Source: Macrotis lagotis
Lineage: Eukaryota; Chordata; Mammalia; Peramelemorphia; Peramelidae
NCBI RefSeq assembly: GCF_037893015.1
Contig: NC_133658.1
Location: 144,637,982-144,701,981, forward strand
Length of the DNA stretch: 64,000 nt
Direction of reading: 5' to 3'
Shown: positions 48,301 through 62,790 of the stretch, in pieces
How the letters are laid out: each line of letters starts with the position of its first letter
Position numbering within the stretch: position 1 is the stretch's first letter
The notes under the pieces: model-generated
What the model was told of the DNA's origin: nothing
Database searches by the model: none
The model's input: only the letters and a program-made list of their open reading frames with translations
Program-made: the position numbers and the translations under genes

Positions 48301-49568
48301 GTGGCCTTGGGCAAGCCACTTAACCCCATTTGCCTTGCAAAAACCTAAAAAAAAATAAATCAGAAAGTTTGATTTTGTATCCAATAGAGGCAAAAAAGGA
48401 AATACTGAAGTTGATTAAGAGAGACTGACATGGTCATTTCCATACTTAAGGAAAACCACTTCTAAACAGCAGCTGAGAAAAATAACTGAAGAGAGAGTTG
48501 AGGAAGGGAGACCAGACAGAAGACTTTTGTACTCATTTAGGCAAAAGATAGATGAGGGCTTGAAGTAAGATAGTAGCTGTTGGAAAAAGTGCTGAATTAA
48601 GGAAATGTTATGAAGATAGAAATGGGAAGATTTGGCAACCATTTGGATATATGAGATGAAGAAAAGTTTGGAATATTGAGGGTAATACCAGGCTTACACA
48701 CAAAATTGACAAACCCTTGGTGTCTTCAACAAAAATAGAGGAAAATGGAATAGATGAGGATATGGAGGAAAGAGATAATGAATTCTATGAATATGTAGAA
48801 TTTGACATATTTCTTAGATATCCAGTTTGAAATGTTCAGTAAGCAACTGCTGATGTGAGACTGAAGCTCTAAAGAAAGGCTATAGTTTGGTATATAGATT
48901 TGTCAGTTGGCTGTGTAGAGATGATAACTAAACCTATGGGTGATGAGGGTACTAAAAGAGAGTATACTAGAAGATTCTTAATTTGGCATACATAAAATTG
49001 GTTGTTTTTTAAATAATTATATATATATATATATTATATATATATATACATTAAAATAATTCATTCCCTCTGTTATCTTATGTATTTCATGCATTTAAAA
49101 AACATTATTCTGAGAAGGGTCCATAACCTTTACCAAACTGCCAAAGTAGTCTGTGAAACAAAAGAAGGTTAAGAACCCTGAGGTAGGGATTGAAGAGATG
49201 AGGAAGACCTAGGATAGGAACTAAGGGAATACTTCTAGTTAAGAGGCTTAATATGGATAATGATCCAGCAGAGCAGAAGAAGGAGCAGAACAGGTAAAAG
49301 GAGGAGGACCGAGGGAGAATGGTGTCCCAAAAATGCAGAGAGGGGAGAGAGTCCAGGAAAAGGTGATCAATCATGTCAAAGGTAGCATTGCTTATTATTT
49401 ATCATTCTCTTTTTGTTTTCTCTCTTCTTGAAATAACACCTGTATTATATCCCTTTATTTATTTTAGGGTTGAAAGTGAACCGTCTAGATATGTATGGAG
49501 AAAAGTATAAACCATTCAAGGGCATAAAATACATGACCAAAGCTGGCAAGTTCCAAGTCCGAACCTGA
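15048..49568 (+). CDS. AP3M2: AP-3 complex subunit mu-2 (mu-3B), 8 coding exons
   Basis: Medium subunit of the AP-3 adaptor, which selects tyrosine-motif cargo on endosomes for lysosomes and lysosome-related organelles; the mu-3B isoform is mainly neuronal. Joined exons are 15,048-15,320, 38,347-38,518, 39,805-39,942, 40,728-40,813, 41,046-41,179, 42,520-42,727, 43,126-43,270 and 49,468-49,568: 1,257 nt, 418 codons plus stop, all GT-AG with matching phases. The N-terminal longin-like domain starts [20 protein letters not shown]. The mu-homology domain runs from about residue 170 to the end. Asp182 (in AYFDV) aligns with the signal-binding Asp of mu2. It is AP3M2 rather than AP3M1: [40 protein letters not shown] and the terminal [16 protein letters not shown] follow AP3M2 as I recall it. 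The frame is intact and the gene looks functional. Confidence 0.97.
16091..16326 (+). mobile_element. Family B SINE, sense
   Basis: tRNA-like head GGGGAAGCTAGATGGC, then CATCTGTAAAATGATC and the 'ccactccagtatctttgcc' tail ending near TGACTGAATAATACTG. Confidence 0.88.
16993..17605 (-). mobile_element. L2 LINE, antisense
   Basis: Begins with the complement of the L2 terminus ('aataaacatttattatgcac', then GGGATACAAAG and CTCAAGGAGTTTTCAATC). It continues inward through the 'tttgtatctgatcttgg' region to the TG repeat. Confidence 0.75.
17611..17653 (+). repeat. (TG)n microsatellite
   Basis: About 42 bp of TG at the edge of the L2 fragment. Confidence 0.95.
17750..19240. other. Intronic, not assigned
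   Basis: Purine-rich in the first part, which could be further diverged antisense L2. 18,660-19,090 resembles nothing I know. Confidence 0.4.
19241..20100 (-). mobile_element. L1 LINE 3' end, antisense
   Basis: Complement of the marsupial L1 3'UTR and ORF2 C-terminus: 'ccataacttgttcagccatt' followed by 'caattgatgggcatcacc', then 'agacctagtactggtattcc'. A short AT repeat closes it at 20,071-20,092. Confidence 0.85.
20105..20525 (-). mobile_element. L2 LINE, antisense
   Basis: Contains the 'gggagtgacatgttctgat', 'atatcactttggcagctc' and 'gaatggattgaagag' blocks of antisense L2. Confidence 0.7.
21210..21670 (-). mobile_element. L1 LINE 3' fragments, antisense
   Basis: One or two antisense L1 3'UTR pieces (the complement of the 'gactaatatggaaa' region appears twice, near 21,225 and 21,425). 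The second runs into the 'ctggaggtagatggcattt' region. Confidence 0.65.
21690..22020 (+). mobile_element. L1 ORF2 reverse-transcriptase fragment, sense
   Basis: Decayed sense RT coding sequence with words such as VSIDA and KVKQGNPLL (compare SIDAEKP and [11 protein letters not shown] at 30.3-30.5 kb). It lies head-on against the antisense L1 3' fragment. Confidence 0.7.
22150..23100 (+). mobile_element. L3/CR1-type LINE, sense (endonuclease end and linker)
   Basis: Sense match to L3/CR1: 'ctggatctgattctcacca' (endonuclease end), 'gagtgaccattccacc', then 'aagttcagaatgagc'. Heavily decayed. Confidence 0.6.
23140..23970 (-). mobile_element. L2 LINE, antisense
   Basis: Antisense L2 from the 3'UTR into the RT C-terminus. 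On the minus strand an ORF shows the L2-like words [12 protein letters not shown] and [12 protein letters not shown]. Confidence 0.75.
23971..25300 (+). mobile_element. L3/CR1-type LINE, sense, RT to 3' end
   Basis: Follows the CR1/L3 order: 'aaaattctagaacatatta', 'atgaagaaccaatgtgac', 'gctggcaaatatacaagag', 'cagggtgatgaagtgtctag', and finally 'ggttagatcatctctgag' with TTTCCAACTCTGATAAG at the terminus. Confidence 0.8.
25310..26400 (+). mobile_element. Further L3/CR1 3'-end fragments, sense
   Basis: At least two more decayed 3' ends (25,380-25,640 and 25,850-26,400), recognisable by 'ggacatgataactgatttc' and the 'acctaaatttgaaatgaattg' block. A MIR scrap lies near 25,680-25,740. Confidence 0.65.
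26580..26775 (+). mobile_element. Short L3/CR1 terminus, sense
   Basis: Only the last part is clear: 'ggagttgagtgggatgatc' to 'caacgcctaagattctat'. Confidence 0.5.
26978..27139 (+). mobile_element. Family A SINE, sense, in the older L1
   Basis: Sense copy with an 11-bp duplication AAAATAAATGC at 26,967-26,977 and 27,140-27,150. Confidence 0.92.
28000..28291 (+). mobile_element. Long-tailed SINE, sense, in the older L1
   Basis: tRNA-like head GGGGCAACCAGAAAGC, a middle segment with CTGGCCACTGGGACCCAGA, and the tail 'gagaacaaaggacaaat'. It shows what the separate tail piece at 9.9 kb derives from. Confidence 0.82.
28494..28755 (+). mobile_element. Family B SINE, sense, in the older L1
   Basis: Head CAGCTAGGTGGCACAG, then CTCTGTAAAAAATAAG and the 'cactccagtatctttgcc' tail ending TGACTGAACAACAAG. 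Confidence 0.85.
30570..30716 (+). mobile_element. 5'-truncated family A SINE in L1 RT
   Basis: Begins at GCCCTGGAGTCAGGAG, lacking the first ~35 bases of the family. A perfect 13-bp target duplication AGAAATGTTAGCT lies at 30,557-30,569 and 30,717-30,729. Confidence 0.95.
32420..32565 (+). mobile_element. Family A SINE, sense, in L1
   Basis: Sense copy with approximate duplications AAACCGGGAAGG (32,408-32,419) and AAAACAGGAAGG (32,566-32,577). It lacks the stretch between 'gtccaaatc' and 'ttaataattacc'. Confidence 0.9.
32830..32949 (-). mobile_element. Family A SINE, antisense, in L1 3'UTR
   Basis: Internally shortened antisense copy ending CACCTAGCTGCCC. Flanks share an approximate 13-bp CACCTTYARTTTT duplication (32,817-32,829 and 32,950-32,962). 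Confidence 0.85.
33223..33475 (+). mobile_element. Older L1 LINE (right part), 3'UTR, sense
   Basis: Carries the L1 3'UTR blocks 'ccatctccagagaaag', 'gaatgcagaccaaagcat' and 'taacatgattaatatgg', continuing the copy interrupted at 29,155. About 100 bp expected between the two halves are missing. Confidence 0.7.
34496..35633 (+). mobile_element. 5'-truncated L1 nested in the HAL1 ORF1
   Basis: 1.1 kb of L1 ORF2 3' end and 3'UTR ([20 protein letters not shown], then [15 protein letters not shown]), closing with AATAAAATCTTTAATAAG. Target duplications are AAACCAGTTTAA (34,484-34,495) and AAACTAGTTTAA (35,634-35,645), one mismatch. HAL1 ORF1 resumes right after. Confidence 0.92.
36294..36462 (-). 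mobile_element. Family A SINE, antisense, nested in the HAL1
   Basis: Antisense copy with an 8-bp AAGATGAA duplication at 36,286-36,293 and 36,463-36,470. Confidence 0.9.
36991..37149 (+). mobile_element. Family A SINE, sense, nested in the HAL1
   Basis: Starts in a G-run, GGGGCTAGGTGGCGCAGTGG, and ends in CTAAAAAAGAAG. A perfect 14-bp duplication GAAGAAATATGGGG flanks it (36,977-36,990 and 37,150-37,163). Its clean head suggests a young copy. Confidence 0.94.
37531..38254 (+). other. Segment between HAL1 end and exon 3, possible 3' transduction
   Basis: Contains a sense L2 3' end (about 37,650-37,790: 'agagggaccatctcat', then ATTTAATAAGTTTTTGTTG) and unassigned sequence ending in an A-rich tail. 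AAAAAGTAATATAT follows at 38,255-38,268, matching 33,532-33,545 exactly. Confidence 0.5.
38347..38518 (+). CDS. AP3M2: AP3M2 exon 3
   Basis: 172 nt, acceptor TTTTCTCCAG, donor GTATGG. Encodes [14 protein letters not shown] through RTVVNTIT plus the first base of a Gly codon. End of the longin-like domain. Confidence 0.96.
38519..39804 (+). other. AP3M2: AP3M2 intron 3
   Basis: Holds one SINE at 39,109-39,240; the remainder is not assigned. Confidence 0.9.
39109..39240 (+). mobile_element. Family A SINE with internal head deletion, sense
   Basis: GGGGCGGCTAG is joined directly to AGCACTGGCC, so about 16 bp of the head are missing. A perfect 13-bp AAAATACATCTTT duplication lies at 39,096-39,108 and 39,241-39,253. 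Confidence 0.93.
39805..39942 (+). CDS. AP3M2: AP3M2 exon 4
   Basis: 138 nt, starting mid-codon (Gly149). Encodes [12 protein letters not shown], then [18 protein letters not shown]; Asp182 of the cargo site is here. Start of the mu-homology domain. The donor GTATCT is weak. Confidence 0.96.
39943..40727 (+). other. AP3M2: AP3M2 intron 4
   Basis: 785 bp; no repeat or RNA gene recognised. Confidence 0.9.
40728..40813 (+). CDS. AP3M2: AP3M2 exon 5
   Basis: 86 nt, acceptor TGTGTTAG, donor GTAAAA. Encodes [19 protein letters not shown] and PDLTLSFM; ends in phase 0. Confidence 0.96.
41046..41179 (+). CDS. AP3M2: AP3M2 exon 6
   Basis: 134 nt, separated from exon 5 by a 232-bp intron. Encodes [39 protein letters not shown] and HVSAQ; donor GTAAGC. 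Confidence 0.96.
41439..41615 (-). mobile_element. Family A SINE, antisense
   Basis: Perfect 15-bp duplication TGCCAGTAACTTGTT at 41,424-41,438 and 41,616-41,630. Confidence 0.95.
41799..41917 (+). mobile_element. 5'-truncated family A SINE, sense
   Basis: Lacks the head. 13-bp duplications with one mismatch, AAGAAAAGCATTA (41,786-41,798) and AAGAAAAGTATTA (41,918-41,930). Confidence 0.9.
42520..42727 (+). CDS. AP3M2: AP3M2 exon 7
   Basis: 208 nt, acceptor CCCCCCTCAG, donor GTAAGT. Encodes [40 protein letters not shown] and [15 protein letters not shown]. Confidence 0.97.
42728..43125 (+). other. AP3M2: AP3M2 intron 7
   Basis: 398 bp; nothing recognised. Confidence 0.9.
43126..43270 (+). 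CDS. AP3M2: AP3M2 exon 8
   Basis: 145 nt, acceptor CTCTGAAG, donor GTAAGT. Encodes [20 protein letters not shown], then [16 protein letters not shown] plus one base of Gly. Confidence 0.96.
43403..43503. repeat. Direct repeat, copy 1 (pairs with 44,447-44,552)
   Basis: 'ctatcacttcttttatatct' and GCCTTTCTCCATTGTCTT recur about 1 kb downstream at roughly 90% identity. Probably a second RTE 3' piece or a local duplication. Confidence 0.8.
43969..44121 (-). mobile_element. Family A SINE, antisense
   Basis: Duplications CATCATGATCTTT (43,956-43,968) and CATCATGCTCTTT (44,122-44,134), one mismatch. Confidence 0.93.
44447..44552. repeat. Direct repeat, copy 2
   Basis: Second copy of the segment at 43,403-43,503, inside the RTE 3' region. 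Confidence 0.8.
45345..45394 (+). repeat. (GATA)n microsatellite
   Basis: About 12 tandem ATAG units. Confidence 0.97.
46330..46640 (-). mobile_element. Possible antisense LINE 3' fragment
   Basis: AT-rich block ('cattaaatatatccatcc'-like, then CTCTCTTATAACAAAG and AAAAGAGAGAGGG) resembling the antisense 3' end of a marsupial LINE. Weak call. Confidence 0.35.
46740..46925 (-). other. Protein-like stop-free stretch, unidentified
   Basis: A 62-codon stop-free frame on the minus strand containing [20 protein letters not shown] and [18 protein letters not shown]. Its composition is protein-like with an amphipathic Glu/Lys run, but I recognise no family. It lies 5' of the RTE fragment on the same strand. 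It could be part of an unknown element or a gene-derived pseudogene. Confidence 0.35.
48204..48350 (+). mobile_element. Family A SINE, sense, in the antisense L2
   Basis: Perfect 13-bp duplication AAAAATAAATCAG at 48,191-48,203 and 48,351-48,363. Confidence 0.95.
49015..49048 (+). repeat. (AT)n repeat
   Basis: Alternating TA, about 34 bp. Confidence 0.9.
49468..49568 (+). CDS. AP3M2: AP3M2 exon 9, last coding exon
   Basis: Acceptor TTATTTTAG; the split Gly codon is completed as GGG. Encodes [20 protein letters not shown] and [15 protein letters not shown] at 49,566-49,568. Confidence 0.97.
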
Positions 49569-51630
49569 AAAGAGAGTCCTGGATTGAGGGAAGAGCCACA
49601 AGTCCTGCTTCCACTTTGTCTTAGCCAGAAGTAAAGAATCAGCCTGCCTTCTGCACATCGTTTCTTCTTGGGCCAACATTCTCCCTTTTTTCTGTGTTGA
49701 ATCTACTGAGCCTTTAGTCTCACTAAACAAGCCAAGGGAGAAGGAGGGTCACCAGAGAGAAGGGAATATCTAAAGTGGAATTATTGATGATTTCATTCTC
49801 AAAGAGAAGATGGGACATGGCAGATTTGTTTGACTCTCTATTTAACTCTTTATAACCTGTTTCCTGAAGAAGGCTAGCATGTGTTGTTTGCCTGACTTAT
49901 CTTTCTAAAGCTAGAAAAATAGTCCTTTCTAAAAGATGGTGATAAGAAAGCTCAATCATTTGAATAATGTGAATATTAGCCAAGGAAGGGTCAACTAAGG
50001 ACCTGACATCTATGGGAGGAACTGAATAAGAAATCCCTTGAAGACACTTTTGTGTAAGGGTGGTTATAATGTAGGAGGATGAATAGCATGGGAAGAAATT
50101 AAGGACCCCATTCAGAGAAGAGTGGAAAGAAATTAGAGTTGAGTTGGTCCATTTCTTGTCCATAGATTTCTCTACTTGTCAAATATTCACTAATTCACTA
50201 ATATTCACTAATAAACTGGGAATTCTCAAAATTATCCATTCCTAAAATGCATAAACTCATAGGGAAAAAATTACCTTTCCTGATCTGAAATCATGTACAA
50301 ATAACTCTAATGAGGTCCTGGCTGTTATTTTTAATCTTTGTATTCAGAAGAGATAAGATCTTTCATCACTGATGATGGAAAGGGAGAAGATGTCTGAGCC
50401 CTTTCCCATAGGATACTGGCTGGCAAGCTATACAATTCTCATTCCTCCTTGCCTAACCCCAAATAATTTTATTCACTACACCTTCACTAACTCTGATACC
50501 TGATTCTCTTCTAGCTTTCACAAGGTGAAGAGGGCTAGGGAAATTCGAGCTCACATATCCTAGCCTTGCTTGTTCAGGAATATTTCCACACTAGAAAAGG
50601 AAGGTTCTCTTTGGGGCATAGGTTATAAGACTAGATTCCATAAGGAAAAAAAATTGAGTTCCTTTCTTAAGGAGGTCAGAACTGGATCATGAAAAATATG
50701 CTAGGGTTGCCTAACAGTTACCTAGTCTTTGTTCTCAGTCACTGGGTGACTAAGTGGCTTGCAATTTTCCTAACTGTTCAAGGGTATATATGGTATTGAT
50801 TTAGATATTTAAAAAGCCATGAACATTCATTTTTAGCTTAAATGAAGGTGCTATTCCCTGTTTCCAGGCAGGAGTAGATAGAAAGAAATGAAAGAAATCT
50901 ATTTCCTGATCCTATTTTTGCTGATACTTATGTAAATTTTCAGTTTCCTATCTCTTTAGTTTTCCAGTCTTGTTTTTGCTAATGAATAGTATGTAACTTT
51001 TTATTGCACTGTATTGTTCCTCTGGGATAAACTATGCTGTGAATAGTGAAATGTGTTTCTTCCCCAACTCTCCTGGGCATTCCACTTTGTGTTTTAGGTA
51101 CTATCTAAAGAGCAACCAAGTCTCACTTCAGAATCTGACTTTAGCTCAAAACCTGCTGTGGAATCCTGGGAGCTTTGGAGTTCCCCTTTTTTAGGAATTC
51201 TGTAGTATTTAGAATCACCTCTTCTCAGGTCTCTGAATGACTTCTAGGTTTCCTGGGATGAGAGTGTTATCATTGCATCATTTTTCATAGTATGACATAT
51301 TCTATTATTGTTGCTTCACGTGTGTGAGTTTTTAAGTCAAAAATTCAAGAGACTGTTGTCTTTCCTCTTGAGCAACTTGTGTGAATTTCAGGCAAAACCC
51401 CCAAGGGGGGGGGAGCATCCTCCCGAGTGCAAAGCTATACATATAAAGGGGCAACTGTCTCATCAACTTTCATCTGTGTAATGGATCTCTGATGCATGGT
51501 GGTCCCTTCATTCCAGCTCTGTACACCAGTGGAATAAATGATGCAGGCTTGTCTCAGAACACCATGTGTTTAGCACATACAGAAGCAGATTCCCACCTAA
51601 GCTTCAATAAAGGTTAGTTTTACCAGAACA
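49569..51630 (+). other. AP3M2: AP3M2 3'UTR
   Basis: About 2.06 kb free of young SINEs, which fits transcribed UTR. The end is inferred from the AATAAA at 51,606 and the GT-rich sequence after it. Confidence 0.75.
51606..51611 (+). promoter_or_regulatory. AP3M2: AP3M2 polyadenylation signal AATAAA
   Basis: Canonical hexamer followed within 30 bp by CTGTGTCCAAGTGTTTTC, a GU-rich downstream element. An earlier GGAATAAATG at about 51,532 is a weaker alternative. Confidence 0.75.
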
Positions 51631-51684
51631 CTGTGTCCAAGTGTTTTCTTTTCAAATGACCTGCTGTAACACCTGCTAAAAATG

Positions 51685-51875
51685 CATGGAAGCCAGAGTA
51701 TTGAACAAATGTTCAAAGGACAGGGCTTAGTATCCCAACCCAGTTACCCTATGATCATGGACAAATCACATGGACAAGTGGATTTCTTCATTCATAAAAT
51801 GAGGGAGTTGAACTATATGCTCTCTAACATGTCTTCTAGTTCTAAACCTATGTATGACACTATGAATGTCCCATC
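51685..51875 (+). mobile_element. MIR-type SINE, sense
   Basis: Sense MIR-like blocks 'gatcatggacaaatcacat' and 'cataaaatgagggagttg' just past the AP3M2 end. Confidence 0.65.
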
Positions 51876-52269
51876 AAAGGAAATTCTTAATGGTAACATA
51901 TAATGACTAAGTCATTATATTTTACTATATATGTAAGTTTAGATGCCTACTGTTCTTGTCTAAAAAAATCTCAAAGTACTTTTGTTTTTGATAGGGTCTC
52001 CTATCAAGCTGGGTAGTATTAACCTCATTTTATGGTCATATTTATATGTTTTGCTAAGGGTCTCTGAGTTAATGACAAGTCCAGATCTAAGAATTTAGAT
52101 CTAGTTCCTAATACAGCAGCACCTTCTTGTTAACTTGTGCTTACACCATTAATTAGAATAACAGTGCAGATTACCATCCTCTAGAGAGAGACTGTCACTG
52201 AGGGCCTCAGAATTGTTAGTTGCATTAACCCAGTCTGTAAAAATTCACTTAAGTAAATACCTAGGGGGT

Positions 52270-52735
52270 TGCTGTCAGTAAGTATTAAGTTTGACTATGT
52301 TCTGAGAGTTACAAACAAAACAAGGTCCCCTCAAAGAGCTTACATTCTAATGGGACATGTAAAGTGTGTAAGAGGACAGAAAGGAACCTTATTGGGGATG
52401 GCACTAGCACTGGGTGAACCAGGAAAGACCTCCTTAGATGGAAGAGATGATGCTTGAGCTGAGTCCTGTGGAACTCTGGGATTCTCCAAACCAAAGGATG
52501 GTGGGGGGCATTCTAAACATGAGGAGTATCCAGGGAGTGCCCAAGGCACAGTCAGGGTCGGGAGATGAAGTATCCTGGTTGGATCATGGAGTAGATGGAA
52601 AGTAAATGGAAAGTAGAGGAGCAGACAGGAAAGTTAGGAAGAGTTTCAAATGCCAAACAAAGATCTTTCAGTTTGATCCTGGAGGGAATAGGTAGACTTA
52701 TGTTAATCAAGAAGGAGCTGGCATGGCCAGATACA
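52270..52735 (-). mobile_element. L2 LINE, antisense
   Basis: Antisense L2 ('cctcaaagagcttacattct' and 'gtttgatcctggaggg'). Confidence 0.75.
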
Positions 52736-54118
52736 ACACAGAACAGTAGTCCCACTATTGTGCACCAGTCACAGATTTCTCTTGGCATGTCCACACCCAG
52801 TCTTTCCATGTTAGTAGCTTTTAAATGAGCCAAGATATTTCGATAGAAATAAATGTAACTGGAAGACATGTTACAAAACTAGCACTTTATTTCTCTGACC
52901 AGTAGGTGGTGACTCAATGCCAGCAACAAGCAAATGATTGAAAATATTTTGTATTTTAAGGGGGAGTTTAACTTCAAGCTCTGAAACTTCCTCAAAATGC
53001 TAACACTAGGGAGCTTTGTTAAACCAATTCTTTGACTCAAAGCTGTATGAGAAGCCTAGGACATGCATTGATAGGCAGGCCTAGGATTATGGACCAGCTT
53101 CAGTCATCTATGGCGGTCTCTTTCCCTTTTGTTCAATGAGCCTCCCAGCACCATTGCCAGAAAATCATCCTTAATTCACTGGTCGTGGCAGCTTTCTTCT
53201 TTAGAAGCCATGTGTTCATTAGTGATAGGAAGAAGAAATGTTTGATTCCCTTCTCTGCCTTTCCCCTCTCCCTGCTTTGGATATTTCACCCTGAATCATC
53301 CTGCCCAAAGCCGACTTAAACAAGAGGGTTGCTAACAGATCACATCATGCTGTTTGAGGACATTTTAGCCCAACTCACATGACCCCTTCTTGCTGGGCTC
53401 CGTGTCTGCCCTATAACTGAGTCAGTGACCTTTTCCGAGCTATTGTCTCTACATAGTCTGTGGTTTCCAGGACTTCACTCAGAGGAATGTTGGAGTCTTT
53501 TAACTTTGCATTTCCATCCCAGGAGGCCATACTTCTTCAGTTCATTTCATTAAACCAGAGTGTCCGAACAAAGCCTGCCCCAAGCATGGTGTGGTGGGGG
53601 TGGGAATGGGGATGGGGGTGGGGACCGCTCGAATTCTCGCCAGATGCAGTGGCCTGGGATTCTTGCCACACTGCTCTCCTCGATCTATGTTTTTTTTTTT
53701 TTTTCTTAAATGGCTCAGTTGCATGTCTGGCACGGGTTCAGGGAAAGCTAAAACCTAAAGTAAAAAAAAACTATCACTCAAGTTTCTGTGGTCTGCGTGT
53801 ATTTAAATGGCTTTGGGGACTAAATTTTCAGACAAGTTCTTTTTTCCTAAATTGTGCCCTAGGCTTCAAACAGTAAAGAGCCTCTCTCTTTCTCTCTTTT
53901 TCTCCTCTTTTTTTAGCTGAACCTGCTTTTCTACTAAGAAAATGCTGAACTGAACAGTTCTGACAGTATCTCAAGAGATAGTAGAAAACTGTCACCTTCC
54001 CTCTCTCCTTTCTCTCTCTGCAACTGTGTCAGCATATATTCAACCGCTAGGACCGGATCATCAGTTTTATTCTTAGATACAGGGTGTTGTTGACTCCAGA
54101 GACAATAAAACCAGGCTG

Positions 54119-54183
54119 CGAGGAGGAGGAGGAGGAGGAGGAGGAGGAGGAGGAGGAGGAGGAGGAGGAGGAGGAGGAGGAGG
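54119..54183 (+). repeat. (GGA)n microsatellite
   Basis: About 21 perfect GGA units. Leu-rich and Pro-rich ORFs across it are artefacts. Confidence 0.97.
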
Positions 54184-54794
54184 GCTAGGCTGCATCTGTG
54201 AGCAAAGGTAAACTGGAAATAAGGGGAACAGAAAGTAAAGTTTATATCTTCCACATGGGGGAGAGGGAGTTACAGGTATGGCACCCCTCCTCATGATCTA
54301 AAAGATCTGAGTATAAATTATTGGCCCTCCCTTTGTACCAGAAAAGAAATCTGAATTGTGTATTCAAAGATAATATATGTTGATATTATACAATAATATA
54401 AATATTTGTATATATTATATATTTCTGAGTGTCTCAACATTTCTTTGTCATCTGCTGGCCTTTGCCTTTCATCTACAACTTCTGCAAACTCCCTCCCCAG
54501 ATTTCCATTTAATTTCTTATGCTGACCCATGATATATTGAACCACAACTGGAATAGTTGTAATATAAAAGGGATAACTGTACTTGAGTACAATATTTCTG
54601 AAATTGATTCTTTCCCCTGAAGGTTTCATATTATCTCCTCTGACCCAGACCAACATTAGGGCTTATAGGTATGTCATCAAGGCTAAACTTAGATCTAAGA
54701 CAAAGTGAACTTACAAAAGCTTCCCAATAGTTGGATAGGGAGCTGAATACTACCACTCCATGATGGGTGACAAAATACCCAGTACTGTTTATAA

Positions 54795-55598
54795 CATTAT
54801 GAAAAATATATCTTTTTATTATATTGAAGAAATATGGTACAGAATTATATCAATAATGAATACAAGCAAAAATATGGATTGATAGCTATAAATATGGTGA
54901 AGAGATCAGTCACTAAAATGAAACAACTTCAGCCCAACTAAAAAAAGCAGATTAAAAAGTATTAACACATGAAAAGATTTACCTTGTCCCCAGAAGCCAG
55001 GGATGTCATATAGCAGTTGTCAAACGGGGAAAAGAAACCATAGCAACATTGGAATTTTTTTGAAGGGCTTTTCATGAGAAAACCAAAACCCTGTACTGGC
55101 CAACCAGTTGGTCACTGTTTCCTTAAGTCCCAGTGGGGCATTCCCTGGATCCCCTAGAACACTGTCTTAATAATATACTTCCCCCCCTTTTTTGGTCTTT
55201 CCTTATTTCTCACTATGGTGACTTTTTTATCTTTGTGATCCCATTTTTCTAACCTCATGCGTTTTCTTCTCCCCATCTTCCAGTCAGCTTGTCTGTCAGT
55301 CTGTCCCTAGGTGGTGGTATTTCCCCAGGGTGATTGCAATTCATCTTTCTGTGTCTCCTTCTGACAGAGTGCAAATTAAAACCAAAATTGAACTCCTGAT
55401 AACTTCCAAAGTGGAAAAGTACCTTAGAAAATATATGCTCACTCCTACTTCTTCCTCTCCAATTTTCACTGTATGACAGCTAATGGAGAAATCTGATTTT
55501 CAAAAAATAACTGCATTTTAATTTCTTCAGTGCTTCTTCTGAGAGGGAAGTAGGTGGGAGACCATTAAATGATGTAGACATTTGCATTTTTAAATTGG
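54795..55598 (-). other. PLAT: PLAT 3'UTR (end inferred)
   Basis: Downstream of the PLAT stop. A minus-strand AATAAA at 54,815-54,820 would give a 3'UTR of about 0.8 kb, near the human length as I recall it. Confidence 0.55.
54815..54820 (-). promoter_or_regulatory. PLAT: Candidate PLAT polyadenylation signal
   Basis: AATAAA on the minus strand, followed by a G/T-containing stretch. The choice among AT-rich hexamers is inference. Confidence 0.5.
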
Positions 55599-61632
<6,034 letters not shown>

Positions 61633-61762
61633 CTGTTGGGAAAAAAAAAAGATCTTAATACTAAATCCTAGATGACTATTGTCACAAAAAATTCTTAGGT
61701 GACCATATGAACAGGAAAGATTGGAAATCCAATTAAAAAATATTAAATGCCTACTATATATA

Positions 61763-62005
61763 CTGGGGCAGCTAGGTTTTGTGGTGGATAGAGTGCAGGA
61801 CCTGAAGTCAGAAAGACTCATCTTGAATTCAAATCTAGCCTCTGAAATGTACTAATTGTGTGATCCAGACAAATGACTTAACCCAGTTTGCCCCAGTTTC
61901 CTCATCTGTAAAATGAACTGAAGAAGGAAATGGAAAACTACTTCAGTATCTTTTCCAAGATAACCCCCCAAAATGAGGTTAAATGACTGAACAACAAAAA
62001 CAACA
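61763..62005 (+). mobile_element. Family B SINE, sense
   Basis: Head GGGGCAGCTAGGTTTTG, then 'ctcatctgtaaaatgaac', and the tail ending TGACTGAACAACAAAAAC. Confidence 0.88.
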
Positions 62006-62345
62006 CTATGTAATCTTGGTGCTAGAGTTACAAAGTTAAAATGAAAGTCATTGCCCTCAAGCCTCTTACACTCTATTAGAGGGATGCAACCTAAATGCAA
62101 ATATGTAGATGTGAAGTATATTCAAAGATACAAGGTAATACAGAATAATATCAAGAGGGAAAGATAAAGCAATTTCATAACTGGAGCAAACAGAAAAAAA
62201 CTCATGTAGGAGGTTTTATCTAAGCTGCCCATTGAAATAAAATAGGGGGGTTTTATGAGATTGAGATGAGGAGAGTTTATATTTCAGACATGAGGGATTA
62301 TTTGAGCCAAGACAAGAAGGCAAAAGGAAATAAATGTTGTAATTA

Positions 62346-62790
62346 TTTTTTTGCAAACTTCTTCTTTTACAACATGACTAATATGGAAACAAGCTTTATG
62401 TGATCATACATATATAACCTATATCAAATTGCTTAACATCTTGGGGGGGGGAAGGAGGGCAGGGAGAGAGAGAGAGAGAAAATTTTGAAGACAAAATATT
62501 ATTTTAAAAAATGAATGCAGGGCAGCTAGGTGGTACAGTGGATAGAGCACCGGCCCTGGAGTCAGGAAGACCTAAGTTCAAATTCGGCCTCAGACACTTA
62601 ATAATTACCTGGCTGTGTGGCTTTGGGCAAGTCACTTAACCCCATTGCACTTAACCCCCATTTGAAAAACAAAAACAAAACAAACAAAAATAAATAAATG
62701 CTAAAAATTGACTTTACATGCAATTGGAAAAAATAAAATACTATTTAAATTATAAATGGCAAATATTTAGAAAAATAAATGAAAATATTT
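62346..62790 (+). mobile_element. L1 3'UTR fragment, sense, within the L2
   Basis: 'caacatgactaatatggaaa' to an A-rich end, split by the SINE at 62,521. Confidence 0.7.
62521..62690 (+). mobile_element. Family A SINE, sense
   Basis: Head GGGCAGCTAGGTGGTACAG. The tail repeats CACTTAACCCC twice before the A-rich end. Confidence 0.92.

Larger units (their letters stand above)
47470..49385 (-). mobile_element. L2 LINE copies, antisense
   Basis: Two antisense L2 termini (47,480-47,700 and from about 47,785: 'actaagtgttgaggatacaa'). The second continues inward to the RT region near 49,300-49,385 ('agaatggtgtcccaaaaatg', 'gtgatcaatcatgtcaaagg'), ending 80 bp before AP3M2 exon 9. Confidence 0.75.
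43271..49467 (+). other. AP3M2: AP3M2 intron 8
   Basis: 6.2 kb, filled mainly by an antisense RTE-type LINE (about 44.2-46.3 kb) and antisense L2 (47.5-49.4 kb). 43,510-43,960 holds nothing I can assign. Confidence 0.85.
51876..54790. other. Intergenic between AP3M2 and PLAT
   Basis: Holds an antisense L2 and the GGA repeat (below). 52,740-54,060 has no feature I can name; the ORF at 53,460-53,876 looks random. Confidence 0.6.

Noticed and set aside
54073-54254. Poly-Leu and poly-Pro ORFs over the GGA repeat
   Set aside because: Frame artefacts of a trinucleotide repeat.
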